From the NCBI GenBank assembly GCA_040757065.1, contig JBFLXR010000017.1:1-54054 (forward strand): a stretch of DNA of 54,054 bases. Direction: 5' to 3'. The stretch comes from JBFLXR01 sp040757065 (GTDB taxonomy: Bacteria > Pseudomonadota > Gammaproteobacteria > Burkholderiales > Gallionellaceae). A program made the translations under genes and the position numbers. This document shows positions 5,786-15,694 of the stretch, piece after piece; positions within the stretch are counted from its first letter, which is position 1, and every line of letters begins with the position of its first letter. The notes beneath the pieces are model-generated. The model was given only the letters and a program-made list of their open reading frames with translations, made no database searches and had not been told where the DNA came from.

Positions 5786-6763
5786 ATGATCATCGAATCC
5801 ACTGGCACCCTCATGCTCTATTTTGGATTTTTCCTGCTCGTGGCCGCGTTGCTGGCGGTGGATTTCTTGGCCTTCAAGGTGCGCGGGGCGCATCGCGTGG
5901 GGGTGAAAGAGGCGGCCGTGTGGTCGGCGGTGTGGGTCACCGTTGCGCTGGCTTTCTGTGGTTGGTTCTGGTGGCATCTGGAGGGGCATTTTTCGCGTGA
6001 AATAGCGCAAGAAAAGTCCTTGGAATACCTTGCGGGCTATCTGATCGAAAAGTCGCTGGCAGTGGACAATGTCTTCTTGTGGATGACGATCTTTAATTTC
6101 TTTGCTGTGCCGCAGGCGTTTCAAAAGCGGGTTTTGCTTTACGGCGTATTCGGCGCCATCGTAATGCGCGCTGTGCTGATCTATGCCGGTGCAGCTTTGC
6201 TGAATCAGTTTCACTGGATTCTATATGTGTTCGGTTTGATCTTGTTGGTGACGGGGATCAAGATGCTGTTGTTTGCCGGCCACGAGCCGGATCTTGAGAA
6301 GAATCCCGTCCTGCGTTGGATGCGCGGACATGTGAGGATTGCCGGGGAGTACAGCGGGGAGCGATTCTTTGTGATGAAGGATGGGGTGCGATATGCAACG
6401 CCGCTGTTTGTTGTTCTGGTTTTGGTCGAAGTGACCGATCTCATTTTTGCGGTGGATTCGATTCCCGCGATTTTTGCCGTAACCGCCGACCCGTTTATCG
6501 TTTTTACTTCCAATATTTTCGCCATATTGGGGTTGCGGGCGATGTACTTTCTGCTTGCCGATATCGGTAAGCGCTTCCATTTGCTTAAATATGGGTTGTC
6601 ATGCATTTTGCTGTTCATAGGCGTAAAAATGCTGCTGCTCGATTTTTACAAAATCCCAATTCATGTTGCGCTGGGCGTGGTGGGGTTAATTCTTGTCGTG
6701 TCGGTCGGTGCAAGTCTGGCTGTTCCTCGTCCGAATAATGCGGATGCCGATCTCAAACCCTGA
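5786..6763 (+). CDS. TerC/Alx-family integral membrane protein
   Basis: A 325-aa inner-membrane protein of the TerC/Alx family, implicated in Mn2+ export and metal handling during exoenzyme metalation. About eight or nine hydrophobic segments are visible. The conserved acidic membrane signatures are EKSLAVDNVFLWMTIFNFF (about residues 88-106) and VEVTDLIFAVDSIPAIFA (about 214-231), the latter diagnostic. Length matches the Alx branch rather than the shorter TerC branch. It stands alone in a same-strand run, with a 150-bp leader that contains one hairpin but no recognisable riboswitch. Family call is firm; the transported ion is inferred. Confidence 0.9.
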   Translation: MIIESTGTLMLYFGFFLLVAALLAVDFLAFKVRGAHRVGVKEAAVWSAVWVTVALAFCGWFWWHLEGHFSREIAQEKSLEYLAGYLIEKSLAVDNVFLWMTIFNFFAVPQAFQKRVLLYGVFGAIVMRAVLIYAGAALLNQFHWILYVFGLILLVTGIKMLLFAGHEPDLEKNPVLRWMRGHVRIAGEYSGERFFVMKDGVRYATPLFVVLVLVEVTDLIFAVDSIPAIFAVTADPFIVFTSNIFAILGLRAMYFLLADIGKRFHLLKYGLSCILLFIGVKMLLLDFYKIPIHVALGVVGLILVVSVGASLAVPRPNNADADLKP

Positions 6764-6847
6764 GGATATTGTGTAAGCAAATACCTGCCTGCTTTGGAAG
6801 CTGAATAAGCAATCGAGCCGCGCGATAAGTCGGTGTGCGGCCATCAA

Positions 6848-6876
6848 TTGCTGTTTGTTTTGCAGGGGTATATAGT
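6848..6876 (+). promoter_or_regulatory. Sigma70-type promoter of the hybrid kinase gene
   Basis: TTGCTG (6848-6853) and TATAGT (6871-6876) are separated by 17 bases, and the kinase ATG is about 50 bases further on. The boxes and spacing are near ideal. Confidence 0.5.
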
Positions 6877-6927
6877 ACAAGCAGATCACGATCCTTCCGT
6901 AAGAGAGGGAGCCTAAGGGGGAGGTCA

Positions 6928-9900
6928 ATGCCGGTTGTAAAAGAGAGGTTCGTTAGCCGCGAGGGGGTGCGGGCGACTGTTGCCACGATTTTGATCGCAA
7001 TCGCGATGTGGACGGTTGTCTCTTGGGGGATCGCCGGCAATTATCTGAATAGTCGTCTGGCTGCCGTTCTCGAGGCAAAAAAACAGCATGCCGAGCATGA
7101 GGCCGACAGTGTTTCTACGGCCGTAAGTCAGCGGCTGGAGCATGTCGCCGGCATTCCTCAAACCTTAGCCAAAATCGAGTCGGTGCGTTTTGCCGTGCGG
7201 CACGCTTTGTCGTTGCCGCAAAGTGCCGACCCAACGCAGAATAAGCAACGCTGGTTAAGCGATCCGAGTCTGGCGGCGCTCGACCGTTTCTTGTCGGAAG
7301 CGAGAACTTATCTGGATGTCGACGCTATTTGGCTGATGCGGGAAAACGGCGATTGCATTGCCGCCAGCAATGCCGGTTCTGCGGAGACCTTTGTCGGCGT
7401 GAATTACGGCGAGCGCGATTATTTCCGTGTCGCCATCGCCGGAAAGAGCAGCCAGCAGTTCGCAGTTGGTAAGGTTACAAAGATTCCCGGTTTGTATTTT
7501 GCGACCCCTGTGATCGTCGAGGGGCGCGTGGCGGGTGTCATCGGCGTGAAGATCAATCTTGCGCAATTGGCCGGGCTGGTCGCGCACACGAATGCGATGT
7601 TGCTGGACAGCAACGGCGTGGTGATTCTGGCGAACAACAAGAAGTGGGAAATGCGGGTGATGGGCGACCGCGCGGCGCAGTTGACGGACGAGAAGCGTCA
7701 GTCGGTTTATCACCGCAACGAGATGAGTGCGATCCCGGTTGCGCCGATTGAGTCGCAGTCCGGTTACAAGCTGGCGAATTTCGGTGCGGAAGCGGTGCCG
7801 GTCATGCTGGTCGGAAAAGATTTGCCGGCATTCGGGCTAGAGGTGGTGACAATCGATCCCGTCCCGGAGATGGGGGCGCTCGCTTCAGAGCGTCCGGTGA
7901 TCTTCGCGCTGTATGCCGCGATAGGCGCATTGGTACTGAGCATTCTGGGCGTGCTGTGGGTGTTTCTCCGCAGCAACGAGCGGGCGCGCCGGTTGCTGGA
8001 GGAAGAGAAAAACCGCTTGCAGGAGGCGCAGGATTTATTTACTTCCGGCCCGGTGGTGGTATTCAAGTGGCGCAATGAGCCGGGCTGGCCGGTTGAGCAA
8101 GTGTCGCCGAACGTGGCGGATGTGTTGGGATATGCGCCCGGCTTATTTCTGAGCGGTGCGGTCAAATATGCCAGCCTGATTCACCCGGACGATCAGGCGC
8201 GGGTGGGCGAAGAGGTGAGGCAGGCTTCCGAGTCGGGCGCGGCAATGCTCGAACACCGGCCCTACCGGGTGCGGCATCTGAACGGCGCGTGGTTGTGGGT
8301 GTACGACTATACGCAGGTGCTGCGGGAAGCCGATTGCATCACGCACTATTTCGGCTATATCTTGGATGTCAGCGAACGCAAGTTCAGCGAGGAACGCTAT
8401 CGCCAGTTGTTCAGCGGTTCGCGCTTCACCATGCTGCTCATCGATCCGGCGAACGGCGCCATCGTCGATGCGAATGCGGCAGCCAGCCGGTATTACGGGT
8501 ATCCGCCAGAAACGCTGCGCACGATGAATATCGCGCAAATCAATACGCTGAGTCCGGTACAAATTGCCGAGGAAATGCAGCGCGCCAAGCAGCAGCAACG
8601 CAACGAGTTTTACTTCTGCCACCGGCTGGCGGACGGCAGTACGCGCGATGTGGAAGTGCAGACCGGGCCGGTGGTGGTCGACGGGCGCGAGTTGCTGTTT
8701 TCCATCGTGCAGGACATAACCGAACGTAAGCGCTATGAGCAGCAAGTGCGCGAAAACGAGCAGCGCTTGCTGAATATTCTGAATGCCAGTCCGATTGCGG
8801 TACGTATCGCCACCATGCAAGGGCGCCGCGTGGAGTTTTGCAATCAACGCTACACCCAGCTAATTAAAAATATGCATGCGATCGGCGAGGATCCCAAGCA
8901 TTACTATGCCCACCCAGAAGACTACGAGCGGGTGCTGGAGGCGCTGGGGCGCGGCGAAGAAGTGCTGAACCGGCAGATCGAATTGAGTATGCCCGGCGGC
9001 GAAAAGGCTTGGGTGCTGGCTTCCTACATGCCGATGAAATATCGCGGCGAGGATGCGGTGCTGGGCTGGTTCTACGAAATTACCGACCGCAAGCGGCTGG
9101 AAGAGGAGTTGCTGGCGGCGAAAGAAGCGGCGGAAAGCGCCAATCGCGCCAAGAGCGATTTTCTGGCGAACATGTCCCACGAAATTCGCACGCCGATGAA
9201 CGCCGTCATGGGCTTGACGCGGGCTGTGCTGGATATGCCGCTGGAGCCGCAGCAGCGCGATTATCTGAACAAAGTGCATGCCTCGTCGCGCATTTTGCTG
9301 AACGTGCTGAACGACGTGCTGGATTTTTCCAAGATCGAGGCCGGGCAGTTGCAAATTGAATCCATCGGCTTCGATCCGCGCATGCCAGTCGATTATGCGC
9401 TGGATTTGTTCGGCGAGGCCGCGCGGGATAAAAACCTGGTGGTAGTGTGCGACATGGCGGGCAATTTGCCGCATCGGGTGCAGGGCGACCCCTATCGCCT
9501 GGGGCAGATTCTGTGCAATTTGCTCAGCAATGCGATCAAATTCACCGAGCGGGGCGAAATCCGGATTTCCGTGCAGGTGAACGGTTGCCAGCCCGGAGGG
9601 GAATGCCGCTTGCGCTATGCGATTCGCGATACCGGGATCGGTATTCCGCCCGAAAAGCTGGGTACGCTGTTCCGTCCCTTCACGCAGGCGGATACCTCTA
9701 CAACACGTCGCTTCGGCGGTACCGGGCTGGGTCTGGCGATCAGCAAGCAGTTGGGGCAACTGATGGGTGGCGATATTGTGGTCGAGAGTGCGCCGGGACG
9801 GGGCAGCACTTTTGCTCTGACGATCCCGATCCGGCTCGCGGTGGAGGAAGCCGGAGAGATGCCGCCTGTCGCTGCGCCGGATAAGGCGCAGCTCGGCGGA

Positions 9901-10659
9901 CGGCATGTCTTGCTGGTGGAGGACAATACGCTCAACCAATTGGTCGCAACGACTTTCCTGCAACGGATGGGGGTGCAGGTTGCGGTGGCCAATCACGGCG
10001 GCGAGGCGGTGGAATACGTGCGCACGCAGCCGGTGGATATGGTGTTGATGGATTTGCAAATGCCGGTGATGGACGGTTTCGAGGCGACCCGGCAAATTCG
10101 CGCTTTGCCGCAGGGCGCGCATCTGCCCATTGTTGCGATGACGGCGGCAGCCATGCAGCACGACAAAGAAGCGGCGCTGGCGGCGGGGATGGACGATCAT
10201 ATCGCCAAACCGATCGAGCCCGAGGTGCTGGTGGCGGCGCTGATGAAGTGGTTGGCCGGGCGTCCGCAACAGGAAGGCGTCGCTGCGCCGCAAGTCTCCC
10301 GGATGCCGGATGCGGCGGGGTTGCAGGCTGCATTGCCGGCGTTTAATCTGGATACGGTTTTGTTCTTGCTCGATCACGATGCGGAGAAATTGCGGCACTT
10401 GCTGCGCGAATTCCGCGCAGAGGCGGCAGCTGACCGCGAGCAGATATGCGCTGCTGTCGAAGAGGGCGATTTCGTGACGGCGGAGCGGGTGGCGCACAAA
10501 CTGAAAGGTGTTGCGGGCAACCTCGGTGCAATCTCGCTGTTCGAGGCGAGCCGGGCGCTCGATGCGCAATTAAAAGAAGGGCGCTGCGAGCCGGAGGTCT
10601 GGGCGGCATGGCAAACGGAGGTGACCCGAGTGCTGAACGAACTGGCGGCCATTGAGTAG
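6928..10659 (+). CDS. Hybrid sensor histidine kinase: dCache-PAS(x3)-HisKA-HATPase-REC-Hpt
   Basis: A 1243-aa membrane hybrid kinase. ATG 6928 is chosen because GGGGGAGG precedes it. Order: transmembrane helix at about 14-36; periplasmic dCache-like domain 40-315 (WLMRENGDCIAAS, GERDYFRVAIAGK, ATPVI); second helix 324-347; three PAS/PAC units about 365-730; HisKA with phospho-acceptor His751 in MSHEIRTPMN; HATPase with DTGIGI and GGTGLGLAI; receiver with Asp1042 in VLMDLQMPVMDG; C-terminal Hpt with His1190 in VAHKLKG. All phosphorelay residues are intact. No orphan output regulator is adjacent, so the final partner is unknown. The ligand may be a small organic molecule, as for many dCache sensors. 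Confidence 0.93.
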   Translation: MPVVKERFVSREGVRATVATILIAIAMWTVVSWGIAGNYLNSRLAAVLEAKKQHAEHEADSVSTAVSQRLEHVAGIPQTLAKIESVRFAVRHALSLPQSADPTQNKQRWLSDPSLAALDRFLSEARTYLDVDAIWLMRENGDCIAASNAGSAETFVGVNYGERDYFRVAIAGKSSQQFAVGKVTKIPGLYFATPVIVEGRVAGVIGVKINLAQLAGLVAHTNAMLLDSNGVVILANNKKWEMRVMGDRAAQLTDEKRQSVYHRNEMSAIPVAPIESQSGYKLANFGAEAVPVMLVGKDLPAFGLEVVTIDPVPEMGALASERPVIFALYAAIGALVLSILGVLWVFLRSNERARRLLEEEKNRLQEAQDLFTSGPVVVFKWRNEPGWPVEQVSPNVADVLGYAPGLFLSGAVKYASLIHPDDQARVGEEVRQASESGAAMLEHRPYRVRHLNGAWLWVYDYTQVLREADCITHYFGYILDVSERKFSEERYRQLFSGSRFTMLLIDPANGAIVDANAAASRYYGYPPETLRTMNIAQINTLSPVQIAEEMQRAKQQQRNEFYFCHRLADGSTRDVEVQTGPVVVDGRELLFSIVQDITERKRYEQQVRENEQRLLNILNASPIAVRIATMQGRRVEFCNQRYTQLIKNMHAIGEDPKHYYAHPEDYERVLEALGRGEEVLNRQIELSMPGGEKAWVLASYMPMKYRGEDAVLGWFYEITDRKRLEEELLAAKEAAESANRAKSDFLANMSHEIRTPMNAVMGLTRAVLDMPLEPQQRDYLNKVHASSRILLNVLNDVLDFSKIEAGQLQIESIGFDPRMPVDYALDLFGEAARDKNLVVVCDMAGNLPHRVQGDPYRLGQILCNLLSNAIKFTERGEIRISVQVNGCQPGGECRLRYAIRDTGIGIPPEKLGTLFRPFTQADTSTTRRFGGTGLGLAISKQLGQLMGGDIVVESAPGRGSTFALTIPIRLAVEEAGEMPPVAAPDKAQLGGRHVLLVEDNTLNQLVATTFLQRMGVQVAVANHGGEAVEYVRTQPVDMVLMDLQMPVMDGFEATRQIRALPQGAHLPIVAMTAAAMQHDKEAALAAGMDDHIAKPIEPEVLVAALMKWLAGRPQQEGVAAPQVSRMPDAAGLQAALPAFNLDTVLFLLDHDAEKLRHLLREFRAEAAADREQICAAVEEGDFVTAERVAHKLKGVAGNLGAISLFEASRALDAQLKEGRCEPEVWAAWQTEVTRVLNELAAIE

Positions 10660-10798
10660 GCGCGGCGGCTGCGCTTGCGCTTGTTTTTTCAAGATTTTCT
10701 GCGCGCAGGCTTGCTTTTCCGCCCGAGGCTGGCAAAATGCGCGGTTTTGCGCTCCGGCGATGCCGGGCGCGTGACCAACCGGGCTGCCGCAACGCACC

Positions 10799-12445
10799 AT
10801 GACGACCGATTCGACCACTGATAACGACCTTTCCGCCTTGCCGGCTCCGCGCGAAGCCATCGCGCGCGAAGTGGCGCGCCGCCGCACGTTCGGCATTATT
10901 TCCCACCCTGACGCGGGTAAGACAACGCTAACTGAAAAGCTGTTGTTGTTCTCGGGCGCGATTCAGTTGGCGGGGACGGTCAAGGCGCGTAAGAGCGGAC
11001 GCCATGCGACTTCCGATTGGATGGAAATCGAAAAGCAACGCGGCATTTCGGTGGCTAGCTCGGTGATGCAGTTCGAGTACCGCGACCATGTGGTGAATCT
11101 GCTCGATACGCCGGGGCACCAGGACTTTTCCGAAGATACCTATCGCGTGCTGACCGCGGTGGACTCGGCGCTGATGGTCATCGACGCCGCCAAGGGCGTG
11201 GAAGCGCAAACTATCAAGCTGCTGAACGTGTGTCGCATGCGCGATACACCGATTCTTACCTTCATGAACAAGATGGACCGCGAAGTGCGCGATCCGCTGG
11301 AATTGCTCGACGAAGTAGAGTCCGTATTGGGTATTCAGTGCGCCCCGGTGACTTGGCCGCTGGGCATGGGCAAGTCCTTCCGCGGCGTGTACCACATTCT
11401 GCGCGACGAAATTCTGTTGTTCGTGGCGGGTTCCGAGCGCGCCGACCAAGAGCTGGAAGTCATTAAGGGGTTGGACAATCCCCGGCTGGACGAGCTGTTT
11501 CCGCTGGAAATCGAGCAACTGCGCATGGAAGTGGAGCTGCTGCAAGGCGCCTCGCATCCGTTCGAGCTGGAAGCCTTTTTGGCGGGCAAGCAGACGCCGG
11601 TTTTCTTCGGCTCCGCCATCAATAACTTCGGTGTGCGGGAAATTCTGAATGCGTTGCTGGATTGGGCGCCTGCTCCGCGCGAGCGCGATGCGACCGTGCG
11701 CGCAGTGCATCCCGACGAACAGCCGTTCTCCGGTTTCGTATTCAAGATTCAGGCCAATATGGATCCGGCGCACCGCGACCGTATTGCCTTCTTGCGCGTC
11801 TGTTCCGGTCATTTCGAGCGCGGCATGAAAATTAAGCATCTGCGCCTGAACCGCGAAATCAAAGTCTCCAGCGTGGTGACGTTTATGGCGTCCAGCCGCG
11901 AGCAGGTGGAAGAAGCTTACGCCGGCGACATCATCGGCTTGCCTAACCACGGCAATATGCAGATCGGCGACAGCTTCTCCGAAGGCGAAGTGCTGCAATT
12001 CACCGGCATCCCGTATTTCGCGCCGGAAATGTTCCGCGCGGTGCGTATCCGCAATCCGCTGAAGATCAAGCAGCTGCATAAGGGTTTGCAGCAGCTGGGC
12101 GAGGAGGGGGCGGTGCAGGTGTTCAAGCCGATCGACGGCGGCGATCTGATTCTCGGGGCGGTCGGCGTGCTGCAGTTCGACGTAGTGTCCAGCCGCCTGC
12201 AAGGCGAATACGGTGTGGATGCCTTGTTCGAAGGGTGCAGCATCGCCTGCGCGCGTTGGGTAACCTGCGACGATAAGAAGATTCTGGCCGATTTCGAGAA
12301 GGCGCTGTCGCATAACCTGGCGATCGATGCGGCTGGAAATCTGGCCTATCTTGCACCGAATACCGTCAATCTGAAACTGACCGAGGAGCGCTGGCCGAAA
12401 GTGGTGTTCCACACCACCCGCGAACATGCGGTCAAGCTGGGGTAA
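10799..12445 (+). CDS. prfC: Peptide chain release factor 3 (RF3)
   Basis: A 548-aa translational GTPase that removes RF1/RF2 from the ribosome after termination. The GTPase signatures are intact: SHPDAGKTT (about 35-43), the RGISV switch region, DTPGH, and NKMD. The RF3-specific stretch SDWMEIEKQRGISVASSVMQFEY separates it from EF-G. Length equals the usual 530-550 aa. No clear Shine-Dalgarno is seen before ATG 10799; the N-terminal extension before REVARRRTFGII is longer than in enteric homologues, so a later start is possible but no better candidate was found. It is followed closely by a small same-strand gene. Confidence 0.95.
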   Translation: MTTDSTTDNDLSALPAPREAIAREVARRRTFGIISHPDAGKTTLTEKLLLFSGAIQLAGTVKARKSGRHATSDWMEIEKQRGISVASSVMQFEYRDHVVNLLDTPGHQDFSEDTYRVLTAVDSALMVIDAAKGVEAQTIKLLNVCRMRDTPILTFMNKMDREVRDPLELLDEVESVLGIQCAPVTWPLGMGKSFRGVYHILRDEILLFVAGSERADQELEVIKGLDNPRLDELFPLEIEQLRMEVELLQGASHPFELEAFLAGKQTPVFFGSAINNFGVREILNALLDWAPAPRERDATVRAVHPDEQPFSGFVFKIQANMDPAHRDRIAFLRVCSGHFERGMKIKHLRLNREIKVSSVVTFMASSREQVEEAYAGDIIGLPNHGNMQIGDSFSEGEVLQFTGIPYFAPEMFRAVRIRNPLKIKQLHKGLQQLGEEGAVQVFKPIDGGDLILGAVGVLQFDVVSSRLQGEYGVDALFEGCSIACARWVTCDDKKILADFEKALSHNLAIDAAGNLAYLAPNTVNLKLTEERWPKVVFHTTREHAVKLG

Positions 12446-12492
12446 GATATGCCCTGCGGCGCATTCTGCGCCGGTTCGGTAGAGGAGTGGAA

Positions 12493-12729
12493 ATGAGTCG
12501 CCTGTTTTTCCTGCTGGCGGTCGGGGTGCTGGTATATCTGTTGCTGCGCAGCTTGCGCAAGCCGTCGCGTGACGGGCAGACCTCCGCTGCGCCGGATGCC
12601 GAGGATATGGTGCGCTGTGCGCAGTGCAGCGTGCATTTGCCGCGCAGTGAAAGTCTCCTTGCCGACGGCCGAACATTTTGCTGCAAGGCGCATCGCCGCG
12701 CCTTTCAGGAAACCGGCTCCGATTCTTAA
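12493..12729 (+). CDS. PP0621-family small membrane-anchored protein
   Basis: A 78-aa protein with an N-terminal transmembrane helix (LFFLLAVGVLVYLLL) followed by a small Cys-bearing domain: CAQC, then FCCKAHRRAF at the end, a possible zinc-binding knuckle. This layout matches the PP0621 family found next to pilS in many beta- and gammaproteobacteria. ATG 12493 fits GAGGAG five bases upstream; a GTG two codons earlier overlaps that site. It lies 27 bases before pilS and is probably co-transcribed with it. Function unknown. Confidence 0.8.
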   Translation: MSRLFFLLAVGVLVYLLLRSLRKPSRDGQTSAAPDAEDMVRCAQCSVHLPRSESLLADGRTFCCKAHRRAFQETGSDS

Positions 12730-12756
12730 CCGCGACGGGACGGGTAGAGGCCGAGC

Positions 12757-14358
12757 ATGTTGCGCGTCCTGATGAGCCGGTTGGATATTTTGCGCGGCGG
12801 TTATACCGCCCCGCCCAAGACCGATTTGTGGCGTTCCCTGCTGTATTTCAATGTGTATCGCATGTCGCTGGCGACGGTGTTTGTCGGCCTGTCGTTCATG
12901 CTTGGCGTTGCGCCGCTGTTCGTCGGACTGAGTGCGCTGTATCTGGTGCTGGCGGGCGCTTCGCTGCCGCTGATTTACTGGCGGCGGCCTTATTTCGATT
13001 TGCAGCTCGGTGTGCAAATCGGTACTGACATCGTGTTGCTGACGCTGCTCTCGCAAGCGGGCGGCGGCATGCAAGTCAATCTGGAAATGTTGTTGCTGGT
13101 GTCGCTGGCAGCGGCGGGGCTGATCAGCCGCGGCCGGGTCTCGCTGTTTTTCGCGTCGCTGGCCAGTATCGCCATCCTGCTGCAACACTCCTATGCGGTG
13201 CTGACCAAAGGCGCGGAAATCGAGCGCTATGTGCAAGTAGCGCTGCTGTGCGTGGCTTATTTTGCGGTGGCATGGATGGCGCATCGTCTGGCGCAATATG
13301 CTATCGCCAGCGAAAAACTGGCGGCGCTGCGCGAGGCTGATCTGGCTAGTCTGGCCGAGGCGAACCAACTGGTGATTCAGGATATGCCGGACGGGGTGCT
13401 GGTGGTGGATGCGCAGGGCGTTGTGCGGCAATACAATCCGGGTGTGGAGCGTCTCTCGGGGCTGACTTTTCCGCCGAACGGCCAGATTGCGCTGGACAAT
13501 TATTCGCCGGCGCTGGCCGGGTTATATGCGCAGTGGCGCAAGGATCCGTCGAGAGATCAGGCCGATCTGCGTTTTTCCGCTACGCGGGAAGAGGTGCGGG
13601 TGCGTTTCCTGCCGGTGCGGCGCGACACCTTTTGGGGCGCAGTCGTGCTGCTGGAGGATATGCAGCACGTGCAGGCGCAGGCGCAACAAGTGAAGCTGGC
13701 AGCGCTGGGGCGTCTGACGATGAATATCGCGCATGAGGTGCGCAACCCGCTGTCGGCGATTCGCTATGCTACCGATTTGCTGCGCGAGGATGTGCGCGAG
13801 CCGGCTGATATGCGCTTGTTGCAGATCATTACCGATAATGCGATGCGTCTCGATCATATTGTGCAGGATGTGATGGAGCTGAACAGGCGCGACCGCGTGC
13901 GCCCTGAATCGATGCAACTGGAAGCGGAGTTGCCGAAATTCGTCGAGGCGCTATGTCAGGCCGAGGGCGTCGAGGCCAGTCTGTTCCATCTCGGTTTGCA
14001 TCCCGGTTTGCAGATCCGTTTCGACCGCGGGCATTTCGAGCAGGTGTTGTGGAATTTATGCCGCAATGCGCTGCGCTATTGCCGCAAACAACCCGGCAGC
14101 GTACGCTTGTGGACTTGGCGGGCCTGGAACGGTCGGCCGGTGCTGGAGGTGGTGGATGACGGCCCCGGCGTGCCGCCCGAGCAGGTTTCGAAACTGTTCG
14201 AGCCATTCCATACGACCGATGCCGGCGGAACGGGGCTCGGGCTGTATATCGCGCGCGAATTGTGCGCCGCGAACGGGGCGACGCTGGAATATGTGCAGCG
14301 TGCCGAGGGCGGCGCTTGTTTCCGCATCATGTTTGAAGAGAGGGTGCATGAAGACTGA
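12757..14358 (+). CDS. pilS: PilS-type sensor histidine kinase
   Basis: A 533-aa membrane histidine kinase of the PilS type, partner of the sigma54 activator PilR in control of type IV pilin expression. Six hydrophobic segments lie within about residues 35-180, followed by a PAS domain (about 200-300) with IQDMPDGVLVVDAQG. HisKA has His326 in NIAHEVRNPLSAIR, and the ATPase domain has DDGPGVPPEQVSKLFEPF and GGTGLGLYIARE. The gene overlaps pilR by 11 bases. No pilin gene is in the window, so targets are elsewhere; specific pilin control is inferred from family and order. Confidence 0.9.
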   Translation: MLRVLMSRLDILRGGYTAPPKTDLWRSLLYFNVYRMSLATVFVGLSFMLGVAPLFVGLSALYLVLAGASLPLIYWRRPYFDLQLGVQIGTDIVLLTLLSQAGGGMQVNLEMLLLVSLAAAGLISRGRVSLFFASLASIAILLQHSYAVLTKGAEIERYVQVALLCVAYFAVAWMAHRLAQYAIASEKLAALREADLASLAEANQLVIQDMPDGVLVVDAQGVVRQYNPGVERLSGLTFPPNGQIALDNYSPALAGLYAQWRKDPSRDQADLRFSATREEVRVRFLPVRRDTFWGAVVLLEDMQHVQAQAQQVKLAALGRLTMNIAHEVRNPLSAIRYATDLLREDVREPADMRLLQIITDNAMRLDHIVQDVMELNRRDRVRPESMQLEAELPKFVEALCQAEGVEASLFHLGLHPGLQIRFDRGHFEQVLWNLCRNALRYCRKQPGSVRLWTWRAWNGRPVLEVVDDGPGVPPEQVSKLFEPFHTTDAGGTGLGLYIARELCAANGATLEYVQRAEGGACFRIMFEERVHED

Positions 14359-15694
14359 GGGGGCCGCTCCGCGCGTGCTGGTGGTCGACGATGAGCCGGA
14401 TATTCTGGAATTGCTGGAGCTGGCGCTGCTGCGCATGGGGCTGGAGGTTGACCGAGCTGCTGGCGTGCGCGCTGCGCTGGATGCGCTGGGCGGCCGGCGC
14501 TACGATTTGTGCCTGACCGATATGCGCATGCCGGACGGCGACGGCATGGAGGTCGTGCGCCATATTGCAGGGCAGAATTTGGATGTGCCGGTGGCGGTGA
14601 TTACTGCGCATGGCAATATGGAGAGCGCCGTTGCGGCACTGAAAGCCGGGGCGTTCGACTATTTGTCTAAGCCGGTGTCGCTGGATCAGTTGCGTGCGTT
14701 AGTCAAAGCCGCGCTGCGCGTGCCGGTCGAGAAAAAGTCCCCGAGTGGTGAACCGCATCATCTGCTGGGAGCATCTCCGGCGATTGAGAAGATTCGCGGA
14801 ATGATCGGGCGGGTGGCGCGCAGTCAGGCCCCGGTGCATATCAGCGGCGAATCCGGCAGCGGCAAGGAGTTGGCTGCGCGCATGATCGTCGAGCAAAGCG
14901 CGCGCAGCGGTCAGCCGTTCGTCGCGGTGAATTGCGGGGCGATTCCCGAGAATCTGATGGAAAGCGAGTTTTTCGGCTACCGTAAAGGGGCGTTTACCGG
15001 CGCAGAGCAAGATCGCGACGGTTTCTTTCAGGCCGCCAGCGGCGGGACGCTGTTTCTCGACGAGGTGGCGGATTTGCCTTTGGCAATGCAGGTGAAGCTG
15101 CTGCGCGCGATTCAGGAAAAGAAGGTGCGCAAAGTGGGCGCGACGCAGGAAGAGCCGGTGGACGTCCGCATTATCAGCGCCACCCACCGCGATCTGGCGG
15201 CGGCGGTGCAGGCCGGGAAGTTCCGGCAAGACTTGTATTACCGGCTGTGCGTCATCAATCTGCATATGCCCGCGCTACGGGAGATGCGCGAAGATATTCC
15301 CGAATTGGCGCAACAGATTCTGGCACGCTTGCGCGGATCGAGTTCAGTGACATTCGATGCGGATGCGCTGGCGGCGCTGCGCCGCTACGATTACCCCGGC
15401 AATGTGCGCGAGTTGGAAAATATTATCGAGCGCGCACTGGCCTTATGCGCAGGCGACCGGATCGGTGAGGCCGATTTGCATCTGAGCGGCGCTTGCCCGG
15501 ATGACGGGGCGACGCCTTGCGAGCAGGGCGATCTGATTGGTCGACTCGATCAGGTTGAGCGCGCGGCGATTCTCGAGGCTTTGCAGCAGACCCGTAACAA
15601 CCGCACGGCAGCGGCGCGTCTGCTGGGCGTGACGTTCCGTTCGCTGCGCTATCGCATGGAACGGCTGAATATTCAGGTGGGGGACGAGACTTGA
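14348..15694 (+). CDS. pilR: PilR-type sigma54-dependent response regulator
   Basis: A 448-aa NtrC-class activator. The receiver domain has Asp58 in LTDMRMPDGDG; the AAA+ domain has Walker A GESGSGKE (167-174) and the sigma54-contacting GAFTGA loop (214-219), followed by GGTLFLDEV; a Fis-type HTH ends the protein (NRTAAARLLGVTFRSLRYRMERL). It is phosphorylated by the upstream PilS, whose gene overlaps its start. All motifs required for sigma54 activation are present. ATG 14348 is the start because the receiver domain begins nine residues later; longer frames upstream run inside pilS. Confidence 0.92.
   Translation: MKTEGAAPRVLVVDDEPDILELLELALLRMGLEVDRAAGVRAALDALGGRRYDLCLTDMRMPDGDGMEVVRHIAGQNLDVPVAVITAHGNMESAVAALKAGAFDYLSKPVSLDQLRALVKAALRVPVEKKSPSGEPHHLLGASPAIEKIRGMIGRVARSQAPVHISGESGSGKELAARMIVEQSARSGQPFVAVNCGAIPENLMESEFFGYRKGAFTGAEQDRDGFFQAASGGTLFLDEVADLPLAMQVKLLRAIQEKKVRKVGATQEEPVDVRIISATHRDLAAAVQAGKFRQDLYYRLCVINLHMPALREMREDIPELAQQILARLRGSSSVTFDADALAALRRYDYPGNVRELENIIERALALCAGDRIGEADLHLSGACPDDGATPCEQGDLIGRLDQVERAAILEALQQTRNNRTAAARLLGVTFRSLRYRMERLNIQVGDET

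Noticed and set aside
8860..10569. 569-aa minus-strand open frame opposite the hybrid kinase
   Set aside because: His/Arg/Gln-rich antisense shadow of the kinase core; no domain.
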